Program-made: the position numbers and the translations under genes | Notes under the pieces: generated by a model | What the model was told of the DNA's origin: nothing | Databases searched by the model: none | The model's input: the letters and a program-made list of their open reading frames with translations, nothing else | In this document: positions 23,836 through 31,833 of the stretch, in pieces | How the letters are laid out: each line of letters starts with the position of its first letter | Numbering within the stretch: the first letter of the stretch is position 1 | Assembly (NCBI GenBank): GCA_937997345.1 | Contig: CALKTD010000023.1 | Location: 1-64,000 of the forward strand | DNA from: an uncultured Atopobium sp. | GTDB lineage: Bacteria > Actinomycetota > Coriobacteriia > Coriobacteriales > Atopobiaceae | DNA: 64,000 nt | Direction of reading: 5' to 3'

Positions 23836-24198
23836 ATGGCTAAGAACACCGATTCTATTGAGGTTCGCGCAACAGCTAAGTATGTTCGCGTTGCTCCTCG
23901 TAAGGCTCGCGCAGTTGTCGCGCTTGTCCGCGGTAAGTCTGTCGAGAAGGCCCTTGAGGTTCTTCAGTTCTCGACTCGTGCTGCCGCTACTGATGTTGCT
24001 AAGGTTCTGCGCTCTGCAGTTGCTAACGCCGAGAACAACAATGGTCTCCGCGCTAACAACCTGGTAGTCAAGACCGCTTTTGTTGACGAAGGCCCAACGC
24101 TTAAGCGTATTCGCCCTCGTGCAAAGGGTTCGGCTTCCCGCATTAACAAGCGCATGAGCCACATTACCGTTGTCGTTGCACCTCGAAAGGAGGCGTAG
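23836..24198 (+). CDS. rplV: 50S ribosomal protein L22
   Basis: A 120-residue L22, whose beta-hairpin lines the exit tunnel constriction (macrolide region). It has KYVRVAPRKARAVVALVRGK and the hairpin segment TLKRIRPRAKGSASRINKR. Lysine/arginine-rich, normal size. Two bases separate it from rpsC, with GAAAGGAGG inside its last codons serving rpsC. Confidence 0.97.
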   Translation: MAKNTDSIEVRATAKYVRVAPRKARAVVALVRGKSVEKALEVLQFSTRAAATDVAKVLRSAVANAENNNGLRANNLVVKTAFVDEGPTLKRIRPRAKGSASRINKRMSHITVVVAPRKEA

Positions 24199-24200
24199 GA

Positions 24201-24911
24201 ATGGGTCAGAAAGTACAGCCTACAGGCTTCCGTCTTGGTGTAACCGAGAGCTGGCGTTCTCGTTGGTACGCCGATAAGGACTACGCCGAGCAGCTCGGCA
24301 ACGATCTTGCTATCCGCAAGTATCTTGAGAAGCGCCTTGAGAAGGCAGCTGTTGCTCGCATTGATATCGAGCGCGCTGGCGATAAGGTCAAGGTAACTAT
24401 TTTCTCCGCACGTCCTGGTATTGTCATTGGCAAGAAGGGTGCAGAGATTGACGGACTTCGTGCAGATCTTGAGCGTGTTGCTAAGGTCGGCAAGGGTCAG
24501 GTCAATGTTGATGTTGTCGAGGTTAAGCGTCCTGAGCTTGACGCAAACCTTGTTGCTCAGTCCATTGCAGAGCAGCTTGAGCAGCGTGTCGCTTTCCGTC
24601 GTGCTATGCGTAAGGCTGTTCAGTCCGCTCGTAAGGCTGGCGCTAAGGGTATTCGTATCCAGTGCTCCGGTCGTCTGAACGGTGCTGAGATGGGCCGCCG
24701 TGAGTGGTACCGTGAGGGTCGCGTGCCTCTGCACACCCTTCGTGCTGCAATCGGCTATGGTACCGCTACAGGTCGCACCACCATGGGCGCTGTTGGTATC
24801 AAGGTTTGGATTTATTACGGCGAGAAGATGCCTGGACAGCCAACACCTAACCCAGCTCTTGAGGGCTCTGCTCGTCCTCGTCGTGCTCGCAATGAGAGGA
24901 GGGGCCGTTAA
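24201..24911 (+). CDS. rpsC: 30S ribosomal protein S3
   Basis: A 236-residue S3 at the mRNA entry channel, with helicase-assisting basic residues. It begins MGQKVQPTGFRLGVTESW. The KH domain carries GIVIGKKGAEIDGL, and the C-terminal half has GRLNGAEMGRREWYREGRVPLHTLRA. The stop overlaps the rplP start by one base, so the two are probably coupled. Confidence 0.98.
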   Translation: MGQKVQPTGFRLGVTESWRSRWYADKDYAEQLGNDLAIRKYLEKRLEKAAVARIDIERAGDKVKVTIFSARPGIVIGKKGAEIDGLRADLERVAKVGKGQVNVDVVEVKRPELDANLVAQSIAEQLEQRVAFRRAMRKAVQSARKAGAKGIRIQCSGRLNGAEMGRREWYREGRVPLHTLRAAIGYGTATGRTTMGAVGIKVWIYYGEKMPGQPTPNPALEGSARPRRARNERRGR

Positions 24912-25336
24912 TGCTTGCTCCAAAGCGTGTATTGCACCGTAAGGTACAGCGCGGTTCCATGAAGGGCCAGGCAAAGGGTAATACCCAGCTGCATTTTGGT
25001 ACCTGGGGCATCCGTGCAGAGGAGGCTCACTGGATTACTAACCGCCAGATTGAGGCTGCTCGTATTGCTCTCACCCGTGAGATGAAGCGTGGCGGTAAGG
25101 TTTGGATTACTATCTTCCCAGATAAGCCAATCACCAAGAAGCCTGCAGAGACTCGCATGGGTTCCGGTAAGGGTAACCCAGAAGAGTGGGTAGCAGTTGT
25201 TAAGCCTGGTCGTATCATGTTCGAGATTGATGGCGTACCAGAGGAAGTTGCTCGTGAGGCTCTCCGTCTTGCTCAGCACAAGCTTCCAATTAAGACCAAG
25301 ATTGTCTCCAAGGCCGATCAGGACGGTGAGAACTAA
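24911..25336 (+). CDS. rplP: 50S ribosomal protein L16
   Basis: A 141-residue L16 near the A-site tRNA elbow. It begins MLAPKRVLHRKVQRG and has WITNRQIEAARIALTREMKRGGKVWI and TRMGSGKGNPEEWVAVVKPG, all standard. It overlaps rpsC and rpmC by one base at each end. Confidence 0.98.
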   Translation: MLAPKRVLHRKVQRGSMKGQAKGNTQLHFGTWGIRAEEAHWITNRQIEAARIALTREMKRGGKVWITIFPDKPITKKPAETRMGSGKGNPEEWVAVVKPGRIMFEIDGVPEEVAREALRLAQHKLPIKTKIVSKADQDGEN

Positions 25337-25551
25337 TGAAGTACACCGAAATCAAGGCTATGAGCGATGCAGACCTCGCTAAGAAACTCGAGGAAGGTCG
25401 CGCAGAGCTCTTTAATCTTCGTTTCCAGATGGCAACCAGCCAGCTGGATAACACCGCTCGTGTCAAGGCTGTAAAGCGTGACATTGCTCGCGTTCAGACC
25501 GAGATGCGCACCCGTCAAATTGCTGCGGAAGCATCCGCAGAGCAGAACTAG
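25336..25551 (+). CDS. rpmC: 50S ribosomal protein L29
   Basis: A 71-residue two-helix protein near the tunnel exit. It contains KKLEEGRAELFNLRFQMATSQLDN and RVKAVKRDIARVQTEMR, matching the L29 fold. The start overlaps the rplP stop. Confidence 0.96.
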   Translation: MKYTEIKAMSDADLAKKLEEGRAELFNLRFQMATSQLDNTARVKAVKRDIARVQTEMRTRQIAAEASAEQN

Positions 25552-25568
25552 ATCGCAGGAGATAAGTT

Positions 25569-25835
25569 ATGGCAGAGACCGAAAGCAGAAATGCGCGTAA
25601 GGTTCGTACCGGACTCGTCGTCTCCATCTCTGGCGAGAAGACGATTACGGTAGAGATCACTTACCGTAAGCACCACCCTAAGTATGGCAAGATGATGACC
25701 ATCGGCAAGAAGCTTCACGTTCACGATGAGAACAACGAGGCTGGTCTGGGCGATACCGTCCGCGTCATGGAGACTCGTCCTCTTTCCAAGACCAAGCGTT
25801 GGCGTCTCGCAGAGATCGTTGAGCGCGCTAAGTAA
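25569..25835 (+). CDS. rpsQ: 30S ribosomal protein S17
   Basis: An 88-residue OB-fold primary 16S-binding protein. It has RKVRTGLVVSISGEKTITVEI and HDENNEAGLGDTVRVMETRPLSKTKRW. The start follows GCAGGAGATAAGTT. A 110-base gap follows before rplN. Confidence 0.97.
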   Translation: MAETESRNARKVRTGLVVSISGEKTITVEITYRKHHPKYGKMMTIGKKLHVHDENNEAGLGDTVRVMETRPLSKTKRWRLAEIVERAK

Positions 25836-25887
25836 TTAGCACCTAGGAAACAGCTTTTAGCTCAACCTAGTTTTGTATCTATCATTA

Positions 25888-25923
25888 TTTCTCATGTGCG
25901 CAAATACGCGCACCTCTGAGAAA
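25888..25923 (+). other. Hairpin ahead of rplN
   Basis: TTTCTCA (25888-25894) plus GTGCGC (25896-25901) pair with GCGCAC (25908-25913) plus TGAGAAA (25917-25923). There is no T-run, so it is more likely a regulatory or processing structure in the rpsQ-rplN gap. Confidence 0.5.
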
Positions 25924-25945
25924 TTAGGTTCCGGAGGAACGTCAC

Positions 25946-26314
25946 ATGATTCAGATGGAGACCATTCTCAACGTCGCTGACAACAGCGGCGCAAGGCGCG
26001 TAAAGTGCGTCAAGGTCCTTGGTGGCTCCAAGCGTCGTTACGCCGGCCTTGCCGACGTCATTATTGGCGCTGTTCAGGAGGCAACTCCAGGTGGTTCGGT
26101 GAAGAAGGGCGACATCGTTCGCTGCGTTATCGTTCGCACCGCTAAGGACACCCGTCGCAAGGACGGTAGCTACATCCGCTTTGACCAGAACGCATGCGTT
26201 CTTGTTAACAAAGAGGGTGAGCCCAAGGGTACTCGTATCTTTGGACCAGTCGCTCGCGAGCTGCGCGACCACAAGTACATGAAGATTGTCTCACTTGCAC
26301 CTGAGACCCTTTAA
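25946..26314 (+). CDS. rplN: 50S ribosomal protein L14
   Basis: A 122-residue L14 at the subunit interface, where it meets 16S helix 14 and RsfS. It begins MIQMETILNVADNSGARRVKCVKVLGG. It has the RTAKDTRRKDGSYIRFDQNACVL core and ends LREHKYMKIVSLAPETL-like (here LRDHKYMKIVSLAPETL). CCGGAGGAACG precedes the start. Confidence 0.98.
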   Translation: MIQMETILNVADNSGARRVKCVKVLGGSKRRYAGLADVIIGAVQEATPGGSVKKGDIVRCVIVRTAKDTRRKDGSYIRFDQNACVLVNKEGEPKGTRIFGPVARELRDHKYMKIVSLAPETL

Positions 26315-26325
26315 GGAGGAACGAC

Positions 26326-26643
26326 ATGCCTAAGATGAAGATCAAGAAGGGCGACAAGGTCGAGGTCCTCACTGGTAAGGACAAGGGTAAGCGCGGCGAG
26401 GTACTTCGCGTATATCCAGAGAAAAACAAGGTTGTCGTTGAGGGCGTTGCAATTGCAAAGCGCCATGTCAAGCCAAACGCAGCTAACCAGCAGGGTGGCA
26501 TCGTTGAGGCAGAGGCAGCAATCGACGCTTCCAATGTTGCTCTTATCGACCCTAAGACCGACAAGCCAACCCGTGTTGGCTACCTGATCAAGGAGGACGG
26601 CACTAAGGTCCGCGTCTCCAAGAAGTCAGGCGCTGAGCTCTAA
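26326..26643 (+). CDS. rplX: 50S ribosomal protein L24
   Basis: A 105-residue assembly initiator with an N-terminal KOW motif (KIKKGDKVEVLTGKDKGKRGEVL). The region IAKRHVKPNAANQQGGIVEAEAAI is conserved. It is followed by a strong terminator, so the transcript from rplC ends here instead of running into rplE as in most bacteria. Confidence 0.97.
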   Translation: MPKMKIKKGDKVEVLTGKDKGKRGEVLRVYPEKNKVVVEGVAIAKRHVKPNAANQQGGIVEAEAAIDASNVALIDPKTDKPTRVGYLIKEDGTKVRVSKKSGAEL

Positions 26644-26688
26644 GTTACCCGTGTTTCTCGCTTTGTAGAAACATCTCAGAGCTACTTC

Positions 26689-26726
26689 AAACCCCGTTAT
26701 CGTCAGATAGCGGGGTTTTCTTTTTT
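26689..26726 (+). terminator. Terminator after rplX
   Basis: AACCCCGTTATC (26690-26701) pairs with GATAGCGGGGTT (26706-26717), loop GTCA, then TTCTTTTTT. Confidence 0.93.
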
Positions 26727-26948
26727 GGGCAAGAAGTACGGTGTGGTGTGTAAGCCGTGTGATGACACGAAAAAATATCAGCTAGCTTTAAATTCTCGCC
26801 CAATTTTTGCTCAATAAGGTCTAATATTGTTCATTGCGTCTTTCTATGGGACACGTATGTCTCGAGGATGCAGATGGCTCCTAGTTCGCCAAACTAGGAG
26901 GTGCGAGGCGATCCCCGCACTTAAAACCCCAAGAGTTAAGGAGAAACC
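26727..26948 (+). promoter_or_regulatory. Probable promoter region for rplE to secY
   Basis: A new transcript must begin in this gap. TAATAT (26822-26827) is a good -10, but no convincing -35 lies 16-18 bases upstream. A TTCTCGCC motif is at 26793-26800. A leader of about 120 bases with an AACTAGGAG segment follows. Confidence 0.35.
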
Positions 26949-27509
26949 ATGGCAGACGAGAAGTACACCCCTCGCCTTAAAGAGCTTTATTACGCATCTG
27001 TGCGTGATGCTCTGAAGGAGAAATTTGGTTACACCAACGTTAACCAGATTCCTAAGTTTGAGAAGATCGTTGTCAACATGGGTGTTGGCGAGGCAGCTAC
27101 AGACGCTAAGGCAATTGACGGCGCTGTAAATGACCTCCGTACCATCACTGGTCAGCAGCCACTTGTTACACACGCTCGCAAGTCTATCGCAACCTTTAAG
27201 CTTCGCCAGGGTATGCCAATCGGCGCTAAAGTTACCCTTCGTGGCGATCGTATGTGGGAGTTCCTGGATCGTCTGATTGCAGTTGCAATTCCTCGTATCC
27301 GCGACTTCCGTGGTATCTCTGCTAAGAGCTTCGACGGCCGTGGTAACTTCTCCATGGGCGTAACCGAGCAGCTCATCTTCCCAGAGATTGACTTTGACAA
27401 GATGGACCACACCCGCGGTATGGACATCACCATTGTCACCACTGCTAACACCAACGAGGAGGGTAAGGCACTTCTCGACGCCTTCCATTTCCCATTCAAG
27501 CAGGACTAA
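26949..27509 (+). CDS. rplE: 50S ribosomal protein L5
   Basis: A 186-residue L5 that binds 5S rRNA and contacts P-site tRNA. It has YTNVNQIPKFEKIVVNMGVGEA, RGDRMWEFLDRLIAVAIPRIRDFRG and the FSMGVTEQLIFPEIDFDK segment. It now heads its own transcript because a terminator closes the previous one. Confidence 0.97.
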   Translation: MADEKYTPRLKELYYASVRDALKEKFGYTNVNQIPKFEKIVVNMGVGEAATDAKAIDGAVNDLRTITGQQPLVTHARKSIATFKLRQGMPIGAKVTLRGDRMWEFLDRLIAVAIPRIRDFRGISAKSFDGRGNFSMGVTEQLIFPEIDFDKMDHTRGMDITIVTTANTNEEGKALLDAFHFPFKQD

Positions 27510-27517
27510 CTTTTACC

Positions 27518-27559
27518 TGCGCTTAAATTAAGCGCATTCCTGTTGGCATCTTCGATGCC
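27518..27559 (+). other. Two tandem hairpins ahead of rpsN
   Basis: TGCGCTTAA (27518-27526) pairs with TTAAGCGCA (27528-27536), then GGCATC (27545-27550) with GATGCC (27554-27559). Neither has a T-run. They lie in the 124-base rplE-rpsN gap and may regulate or process the spc message. Confidence 0.45.
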
Positions 27560-27633
27560 GGGTGACATAGTCACCAGCACTATTGTTTGAAGTCATCTTG
27601 GCGTTCGCCAAGTTGCATTTTGAAGGAGGATTT

Positions 27634-27819
27634 GTGGCTAAGACTTCGATGATCGTCAAAGCCTCGCGTGAGCCGAAGTACTCTACGCGCACACAGAACC
27701 GTTGCCAGCGTTGTGGACGTCCCCACTCCGTTTACCGCAAGTTTGGTCTGTGCCGTGTGTGCTTCCGTGAGCTAGCGAGCAAGGGCGAGCTTCCTGGTGT
27801 CCGCAAGGCAAGCTGGTAG
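27634..27819 (+). CDS. rpsN: 30S ribosomal protein S14, zinc-binding type (type Z)
   Basis: A 61-residue short S14. GTG 27634 (VAKTSMIVKASREPKYSTR) follows GAAGGAGG; the frame is open upstream to 27583 but without a ribosome site. Four cysteines, C24/C27 and C40/C43, form the zinc ribbon typical of type Z S14, which is used when zinc is available. It ends GVRKASW. Confidence 0.97.
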   Translation: MAKTSMIVKASREPKYSTRTQNRCQRCGRPHSVYRKFGLCRVCFRELASKGELPGVRKASW

Positions 27820-27908
27820 GACTCAGGGCTCTGGCGTCAAGGCATCTGCGCCACGGGTGTAGATGAACCAGACACGCAGTTTCATCATTAACGAAGGAGA
27901 AGGATCAA

Positions 27909-28307
27909 ATGAAAATTACCGATCCCATTTCAGACATGCTGACGCGTATTCGTAACGCAAACTCAGCTGGCAAGGATTCCGTATCCATGCCATCGAGCAA
28001 GGTGCTCGTTGAGATTGCTCGCGTCATCACCGAAGAGGGCTATGTCGAGGGTTACACCGTTGAGGATACTAAGCCTCAGAAGACTCTTCACATCACCCTT
28101 AAGTATGGTAAGAAGCGCGCTAAGGTTATCCGCGGCATCCGTCGCATTTCCAAGCCTGGTCTGCGCATTTACTCCACCGCTGAGAAGCTTCCACGCGTTC
28201 TTGGTGGTCTTGGTACTGCAGTGGTTTCCACTTCTAAGGGCATGATGTGCGACCGCGACGCTCGCAAGGCTGGCGTTGGCGGCGAGGTCATCGCTTACGT
28301 TTGGTAA
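27909..28307 (+). CDS. rpsH: 30S ribosomal protein S8
   Basis: A 132-residue S8, a 16S helix 21 binder that autoregulates the spc operon in E. coli. It begins MKITDPISDMLTRIRNANSAGK and ends with TSKGMMCDRDARKAGVGGEVIAYVW, the family's RNA-binding motif. GAAGGAGAAGG lies upstream. Confidence 0.98.
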   Translation: MKITDPISDMLTRIRNANSAGKDSVSMPSSKVLVEIARVITEEGYVEGYTVEDTKPQKTLHITLKYGKKRAKVIRGIRRISKPGLRIYSTAEKLPRVLGGLGTAVVSTSKGMMCDRDARKAGVGGEVIAYVW

Positions 28308-28334
28308 ATCTGACAGGAATGAAAGGAGACAGCC

Positions 28335-28871
28335 GTGTCTCGTATTGGTAAGAAGCCTGTCCAGATTCCTGCTGGAGTCACTGTGACAGTTGATAACACC
28401 ACCGTTACCGTTAAGGGTTCTAAGGGCGAGCTGACTCGTACTTTCTCTGAGCTGGTTGCTATCGCTCAGGAGGGCGAGGAGATTCTTGTTACTCGCGTTG
28501 ACGAGTCCTCTGAGTCCAATGCTCAGCAGGGTCTTGTCCGTACCCTTATTCACAACATGGTTGTTGGTGTCTCTGGGGGCTTCGAGAAGAAGCTTGAGCT
28601 CACCGGCGTTGGTTACCGTGTAGCACTTAAGGGCAAGGATCTTGACCTTTCCCTTGGTTATTCTCACCCAGTTCTCTATGTTGCACCTGAGGGCATTAGC
28701 TTTGAGGTACCTGATAACACTCATGTTACCGTTAAGGGTATTTCTAAGGAGAAGGTCGGTCAGGTTGCAGCTGAGATTCGTATGAAGCGCCCACCAGAGC
28801 CTTACAAGGGCAAGGGCATTCACTACGAAGGTGAGCACATCCGCAGGAAGCTCGGTAAGGCTGCTAAGTAA
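28335..28871 (+). CDS. rplF: 50S ribosomal protein L6
   Basis: A 178-residue L6 near the sarcin-ricin loop. GTG 28335 follows GAAAGGAGA. It begins MSRIGKKPVQIPAGV and ends with KRPPEPYKGKGIHYEGEHIRRKLGKAAK, the L6 signature. The two similar domains are visible. Confidence 0.98.
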   Translation: MSRIGKKPVQIPAGVTVTVDNTTVTVKGSKGELTRTFSELVAIAQEGEEILVTRVDESSESNAQQGLVRTLIHNMVVGVSGGFEKKLELTGVGYRVALKGKDLDLSLGYSHPVLYVAPEGISFEVPDNTHVTVKGISKEKVGQVAAEIRMKRPPEPYKGKGIHYEGEHIRRKLGKAAK

Positions 28872-28897
28872 AGCAACCCTACTTTTAGGCTAAAAGA

Positions 28898-28919
28898 CCA
28901 TCACCCCGTCAGGTGATGG
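28898..28919 (+). other. Intercistronic hairpin rplF-rplR
   Basis: CCATCACC (28898-28905) pairs with GGTGATGG (28912-28919), with no T-run, just before the rplR ribosome site. Confidence 0.45.
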
Positions 28920-28939
28920 CATGTCTCTAAGGAGAAGGA

Positions 28940-29308
28940 ATGAACAAGCAGCAGGCGAAAAAGGCGGGTCTTGAACGCCGCAAGCGCCGCGTACGTGCCA
29001 AGGTCTTTGGTACACCTGAGCGTCCGCGTCTTGCAGTTCACCGCACAAACGCAAACATTTATGCACAGCTTATTGACGACGCTTCTGGAAGAACTCTCTG
29101 CTCTGCCTCTACGCTTGACCCAGAGTTCCGTTCTACTGGCAAGGTTGGCTCCAACAAGGAGGCAGCTGAGTTCGTAGGTGAGCTTATCGGTAAGCGCGCT
29201 GCCGAGAAGAACGTCACTGAGGTCACTTTTGACCGTGGTGGTCGTCTCTATCACGGCCGCGTCAAAGCTTTGGCAGATGGCGCCCGCAACGCGGGCCTGA
29301 AGTTCTAG
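28940..29308 (+). CDS. rplR: 50S ribosomal protein L18
   Basis: A 122-residue 5S rRNA-binding protein. It contains RVRAKVFGTPERPRLAVHRTNANIYAQLIDD and the terminal FDRGGRLYHGRVKALADGARNAGLKF. AAGGAGAAGG precedes the ATG, and rpsE follows after nine bases. Confidence 0.97.
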   Translation: MNKQQAKKAGLERRKRRVRAKVFGTPERPRLAVHRTNANIYAQLIDDASGRTLCSASTLDPEFRSTGKVGSNKEAAEFVGELIGKRAAEKNVTEVTFDRGGRLYHGRVKALADGARNAGLKF

Positions 29309-29317
29309 GAGGATTCA

Positions 29318-29839
29318 ATGGCACGTGATCGTAAGCGCCAGCAGGATACGGATCTTCAGGAGCGCGTCGTTTATATTCACCGCGTTTCCAAGACCGTCAA
29401 GGGTGGCCGCCGTATGTCACTCGTTGCTCTGGTAGTCGTTGGCGACGGTAAGGGTAACGTTGGTATTGGCCAGGGTCGTTCCGCTGAGGTACCTCTGGCA
29501 ATTCAGAAGGGCGTCGAGGACGCAAAGAGGAACATGTTCAAGGTCCCACTGACCGAGACTGGTTCCGTACCACACGCAGTCACTGGTCATTACGGTGCAG
29601 GTTCTGTTCTTATTAAGCCTGCATTTGAGGGTACTGGTGTTATTGCTGGCGGTCCTATTCGTCCACTCTTCGAGCTTGCAGGTATCACCAATGTACTTTC
29701 TAAGTCCCTTGGTACCGACAATGCTCTGAACATGATTAAGGCAGCAGCTGAGGGTCTGAAGGAGCTTTCCAGCCCAGAAGAAGCAGCTGAGCGTCGTGGC
29801 CTAACCGTCGGCGATATGTTCGTCGGAAAGGAGAACTAA
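29318..29839 (+). CDS. rpsE: 30S ribosomal protein S5
   Basis: A 173-residue S5 at the mRNA entry and decoding side. It has QERVVYIHRVSKTVKGGRRMSLVALVVVGDGKGNVG, the double-stranded-RNA-binding-like N-domain, and GVIAGGPIRPLFELAGITNVLSKSLG. It is spaced closely between rplR and rpmD. Confidence 0.98.
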   Translation: MARDRKRQQDTDLQERVVYIHRVSKTVKGGRRMSLVALVVVGDGKGNVGIGQGRSAEVPLAIQKGVEDAKRNMFKVPLTETGSVPHAVTGHYGAGSVLIKPAFEGTGVIAGGPIRPLFELAGITNVLSKSLGTDNALNMIKAAAEGLKELSSPEEAAERRGLTVGDMFVGKEN

Positions 29840-29841
29840 CG

Positions 29842-30027
29842 ATGGCTAAGAACCTTAGCATTAAGCTTGTCCGTGGCGCTGTTGCAGGCGTCAAGAAGGA
29901 CCAGACTGCTACGGTGAAGGCCCTCGGCCTCCACAAGATCGGCGATACCGTCGAGCAGCCTGACAACCCAAGCATTCGTGGAATGATCTTCAAGGTTAAG
30001 CACCTTGTCGAGGTTGAAGAGAACTAG
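29842..30027 (+). CDS. rpmD: 50S ribosomal protein L30
   Basis: A 61-residue single-domain L30 with IKLVRGAVAGVKKDQTATVKALGLHKIGD and the DNPSIRGMIFKVKHLVEV end. It sits between rpsE and rplO as usual. Confidence 0.96.
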   Translation: MAKNLSIKLVRGAVAGVKKDQTATVKALGLHKIGDTVEQPDNPSIRGMIFKVKHLVEVEEN

Positions 30028-30038
30028 AGGTAGTAATA

Positions 30039-30485
30039 ATGCAGCTCAATGATCTTCGCCCCGCAGTGGGTTCGCGCAAAAATCGTAAGCGCGTAGGTCG
30101 CGGTAATTCTTCAGGCAATGGTACTTTTGCCGGCCGCGGTATGAATGGTCAGCTCTCCCGCTCTGGTGGCGGCAAGGGTGCTGGCTTCGAGGGTGGACAG
30201 CAGCCACTGGCTATGCGTCTTCCTAAGCTTCCTGGTTTCACTAACCACAACCGTGTTGAGTACGCTCCAGTCAACGTTGCTCGTCTTAATGCACTCTTTG
30301 CAGATGGCGAGACCGTAGACGCAGAGGCTCTGGTTGCTAAGGGAGTTATTAAGTACAACTTCATCCCAGTCAAGGTTCTGGGTGATGGCGAGCTTTCTAA
30401 GAAGCTCACTGTTAAGGTCGACAAGGTTTCCGCCTCCGCAAAGGCTAAGATCGAGGCGGCCGGTGGAAAGGTTGAGGCCGAGTAG
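30039..30485 (+). CDS. rplO: 50S ribosomal protein L15
   Basis: A 148-residue L15, a late-assembly 23S binder. The Gly/Arg-rich N-terminus (GSRKNRKRVGRGNSSGNG, GKGAGFEGGQQPLAMRLPK) is typical, and the C-terminal VDKVSASAKAKIEAAGGKVE is conserved. Its stop overlaps the GTG start of secY by one base. Confidence 0.97.
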   Translation: MQLNDLRPAVGSRKNRKRVGRGNSSGNGTFAGRGMNGQLSRSGGGKGAGFEGGQQPLAMRLPKLPGFTNHNRVEYAPVNVARLNALFADGETVDAEALVAKGVIKYNFIPVKVLGDGELSKKLTVKVDKVSASAKAKIEAAGGKVEAE

Positions 30486-31765
30486 TGAGTAAAGGAATCG
30501 CCAACGCATTTCGTGTTCCGGAACTAAGGGGAAAGATTCTCCTTACGGTACTGATTCTTCTTCTGTACCGTTTTGGTGCGTATCTTCCTGTGCCCGGTGC
30601 TCCATTCCAGGAGATGCTTTCTGTTTATCAGAATGGTCTTTCTAAGAATGGCGCAATGGCCGTGCTTAACCTATTTTCGGGTGGCGCTCTTTCTCGCATG
30701 TCTGTTTTCAGTCTGGGCATCATGCCTTACATTACGGCTCAGATCATCTTCCAGATGATGCAGTCCGTTATTCCATCTCTTGGCGAGCTTGCTAAAGATG
30801 GTGAGAGCGGCCAGCGTAAGATTACGCAGTACACGCGTTATCTTACGGTTGGCTTAGCTCTGCTCAATGCAGTTGGTTACCTGTTCTTGTTTAAGAGCTA
30901 TGGTGTATCTTTTGCATCTATGGAGGGCGTGCCTGAGGCACTTGAAAACTTCCTGGTAGTCTTTACCATGCTAGTTGGTGCCATCATTATTATGTGGCTC
31001 GGTGAGGTTATTACCCAGCAGGGTGTTGGCAACGGAATGAGTCTTATCATCTTTGCAAACATCATGGCTGGACTTCCAACAGCCCTTATTTCTTCAGTAA
31101 CTACTCGTGGAAACATTGTTCTTACCGTTGTTACTGTTGTGGTTATGCTCGCTATTATTCCGCTCATTGTTTACATTGAGCGTGGTCAGCGTCGTATTCC
31201 TATCAACTATGCCAAGCGCGTTGTTGGTCGTCGTATGATGGGCGGTCAGTCAACTTACCTTCCAATTAAGGTAAACACTGCAGGCGTTGTGCCAATCATC
31301 TTTGCATCTGCAATCCTGTACCTTCCTGCTCAGGTTGCTGTGTTCTTCCCAGGAGTAGAGTGGATTCAAAATCTTGCTACTTCACTTTCTTCTGGATGGG
31401 TTAACTGGGTTCTCTCAGTTATGTTCATTGTCTTCTTTGCATACTTCTACACCTCAATGGTGTTCAATCCAGAGGAGACAGCAGATCAGCTTAAGAAGCA
31501 GGGTGGCTTTATTCCTGGTGTTCGTCCAGGTACTGCTACTTCAACGTATATCAAGACCGTTATTGACAGAGTCACCCTCCCCGGTGCTATCTTTATGGCA
31601 GTTCTTGCAATCGTCCCAACCATTATTTTCTGGTTCACAGGCGATTCGTTGATACAGGCGTTTGGTGGAACTTCCGTCCTGATTATGGTCGGTGTTGCAA
31701 TGGATACACTCTCTTCCATTGAGTCCCACCTTAAGATGCACAACTATGAGGGCTTCTTTAAGTAG
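30485..31765 (+). CDS. secY: Preprotein translocase subunit SecY
   Basis: A 426-residue channel protein of the Sec translocon with ten predicted membrane helices. GTG 30485 overlaps the rplO stop. Recognisable segments are LLYRFGAYLPVPG (first helix), GIMPYITAQIIFQMMQ, the cytoplasmic loop GQRRIPINYAKRVVGRRMMGGQSTYLPIKVN, and FKKQG-like LKKQGGFIPGVRPG. It works with SecE encoded at 1432. A GAAA-loop terminator follows. Confidence 0.98.
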   Translation: MSKGIANAFRVPELRGKILLTVLILLLYRFGAYLPVPGAPFQEMLSVYQNGLSKNGAMAVLNLFSGGALSRMSVFSLGIMPYITAQIIFQMMQSVIPSLGELAKDGESGQRKITQYTRYLTVGLALLNAVGYLFLFKSYGVSFASMEGVPEALENFLVVFTMLVGAIIIMWLGEVITQQGVGNGMSLIIFANIMAGLPTALISSVTTRGNIVLTVVTVVVMLAIIPLIVYIERGQRRIPINYAKRVVGRRMMGGQSTYLPIKVNTAGVVPIIFASAILYLPAQVAVFFPGVEWIQNLATSLSSGWVNWVLSVMFIVFFAYFYTSMVFNPEETADQLKKQGGFIPGVRPGTATSTYIKTVIDRVTLPGAIFMAVLAIVPTIIFWFTGDSLIQAFGGTSVLIMVGVAMDTLSSIESHLKMHNYEGFFK

Positions 31766-31782
31766 TTCTTAATACGTAGCAT

Positions 31783-31810
31783 AAAGGGGCCTGGAAACAG
31801 GCCCCTTTTT
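31783..31810 (+). terminator. Terminator after secY
   Basis: AAAGGGGCCTG pairs with CAGGCCCCTTT around a GAAA loop (31794-31797), with a T-run to 31810. It ends 24 bases before adk, so adk probably receives read-through or starts very close by. Confidence 0.9.
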
Positions 31811-31833
31811 ATTATTTGAAAGGAAGGCGAAGC

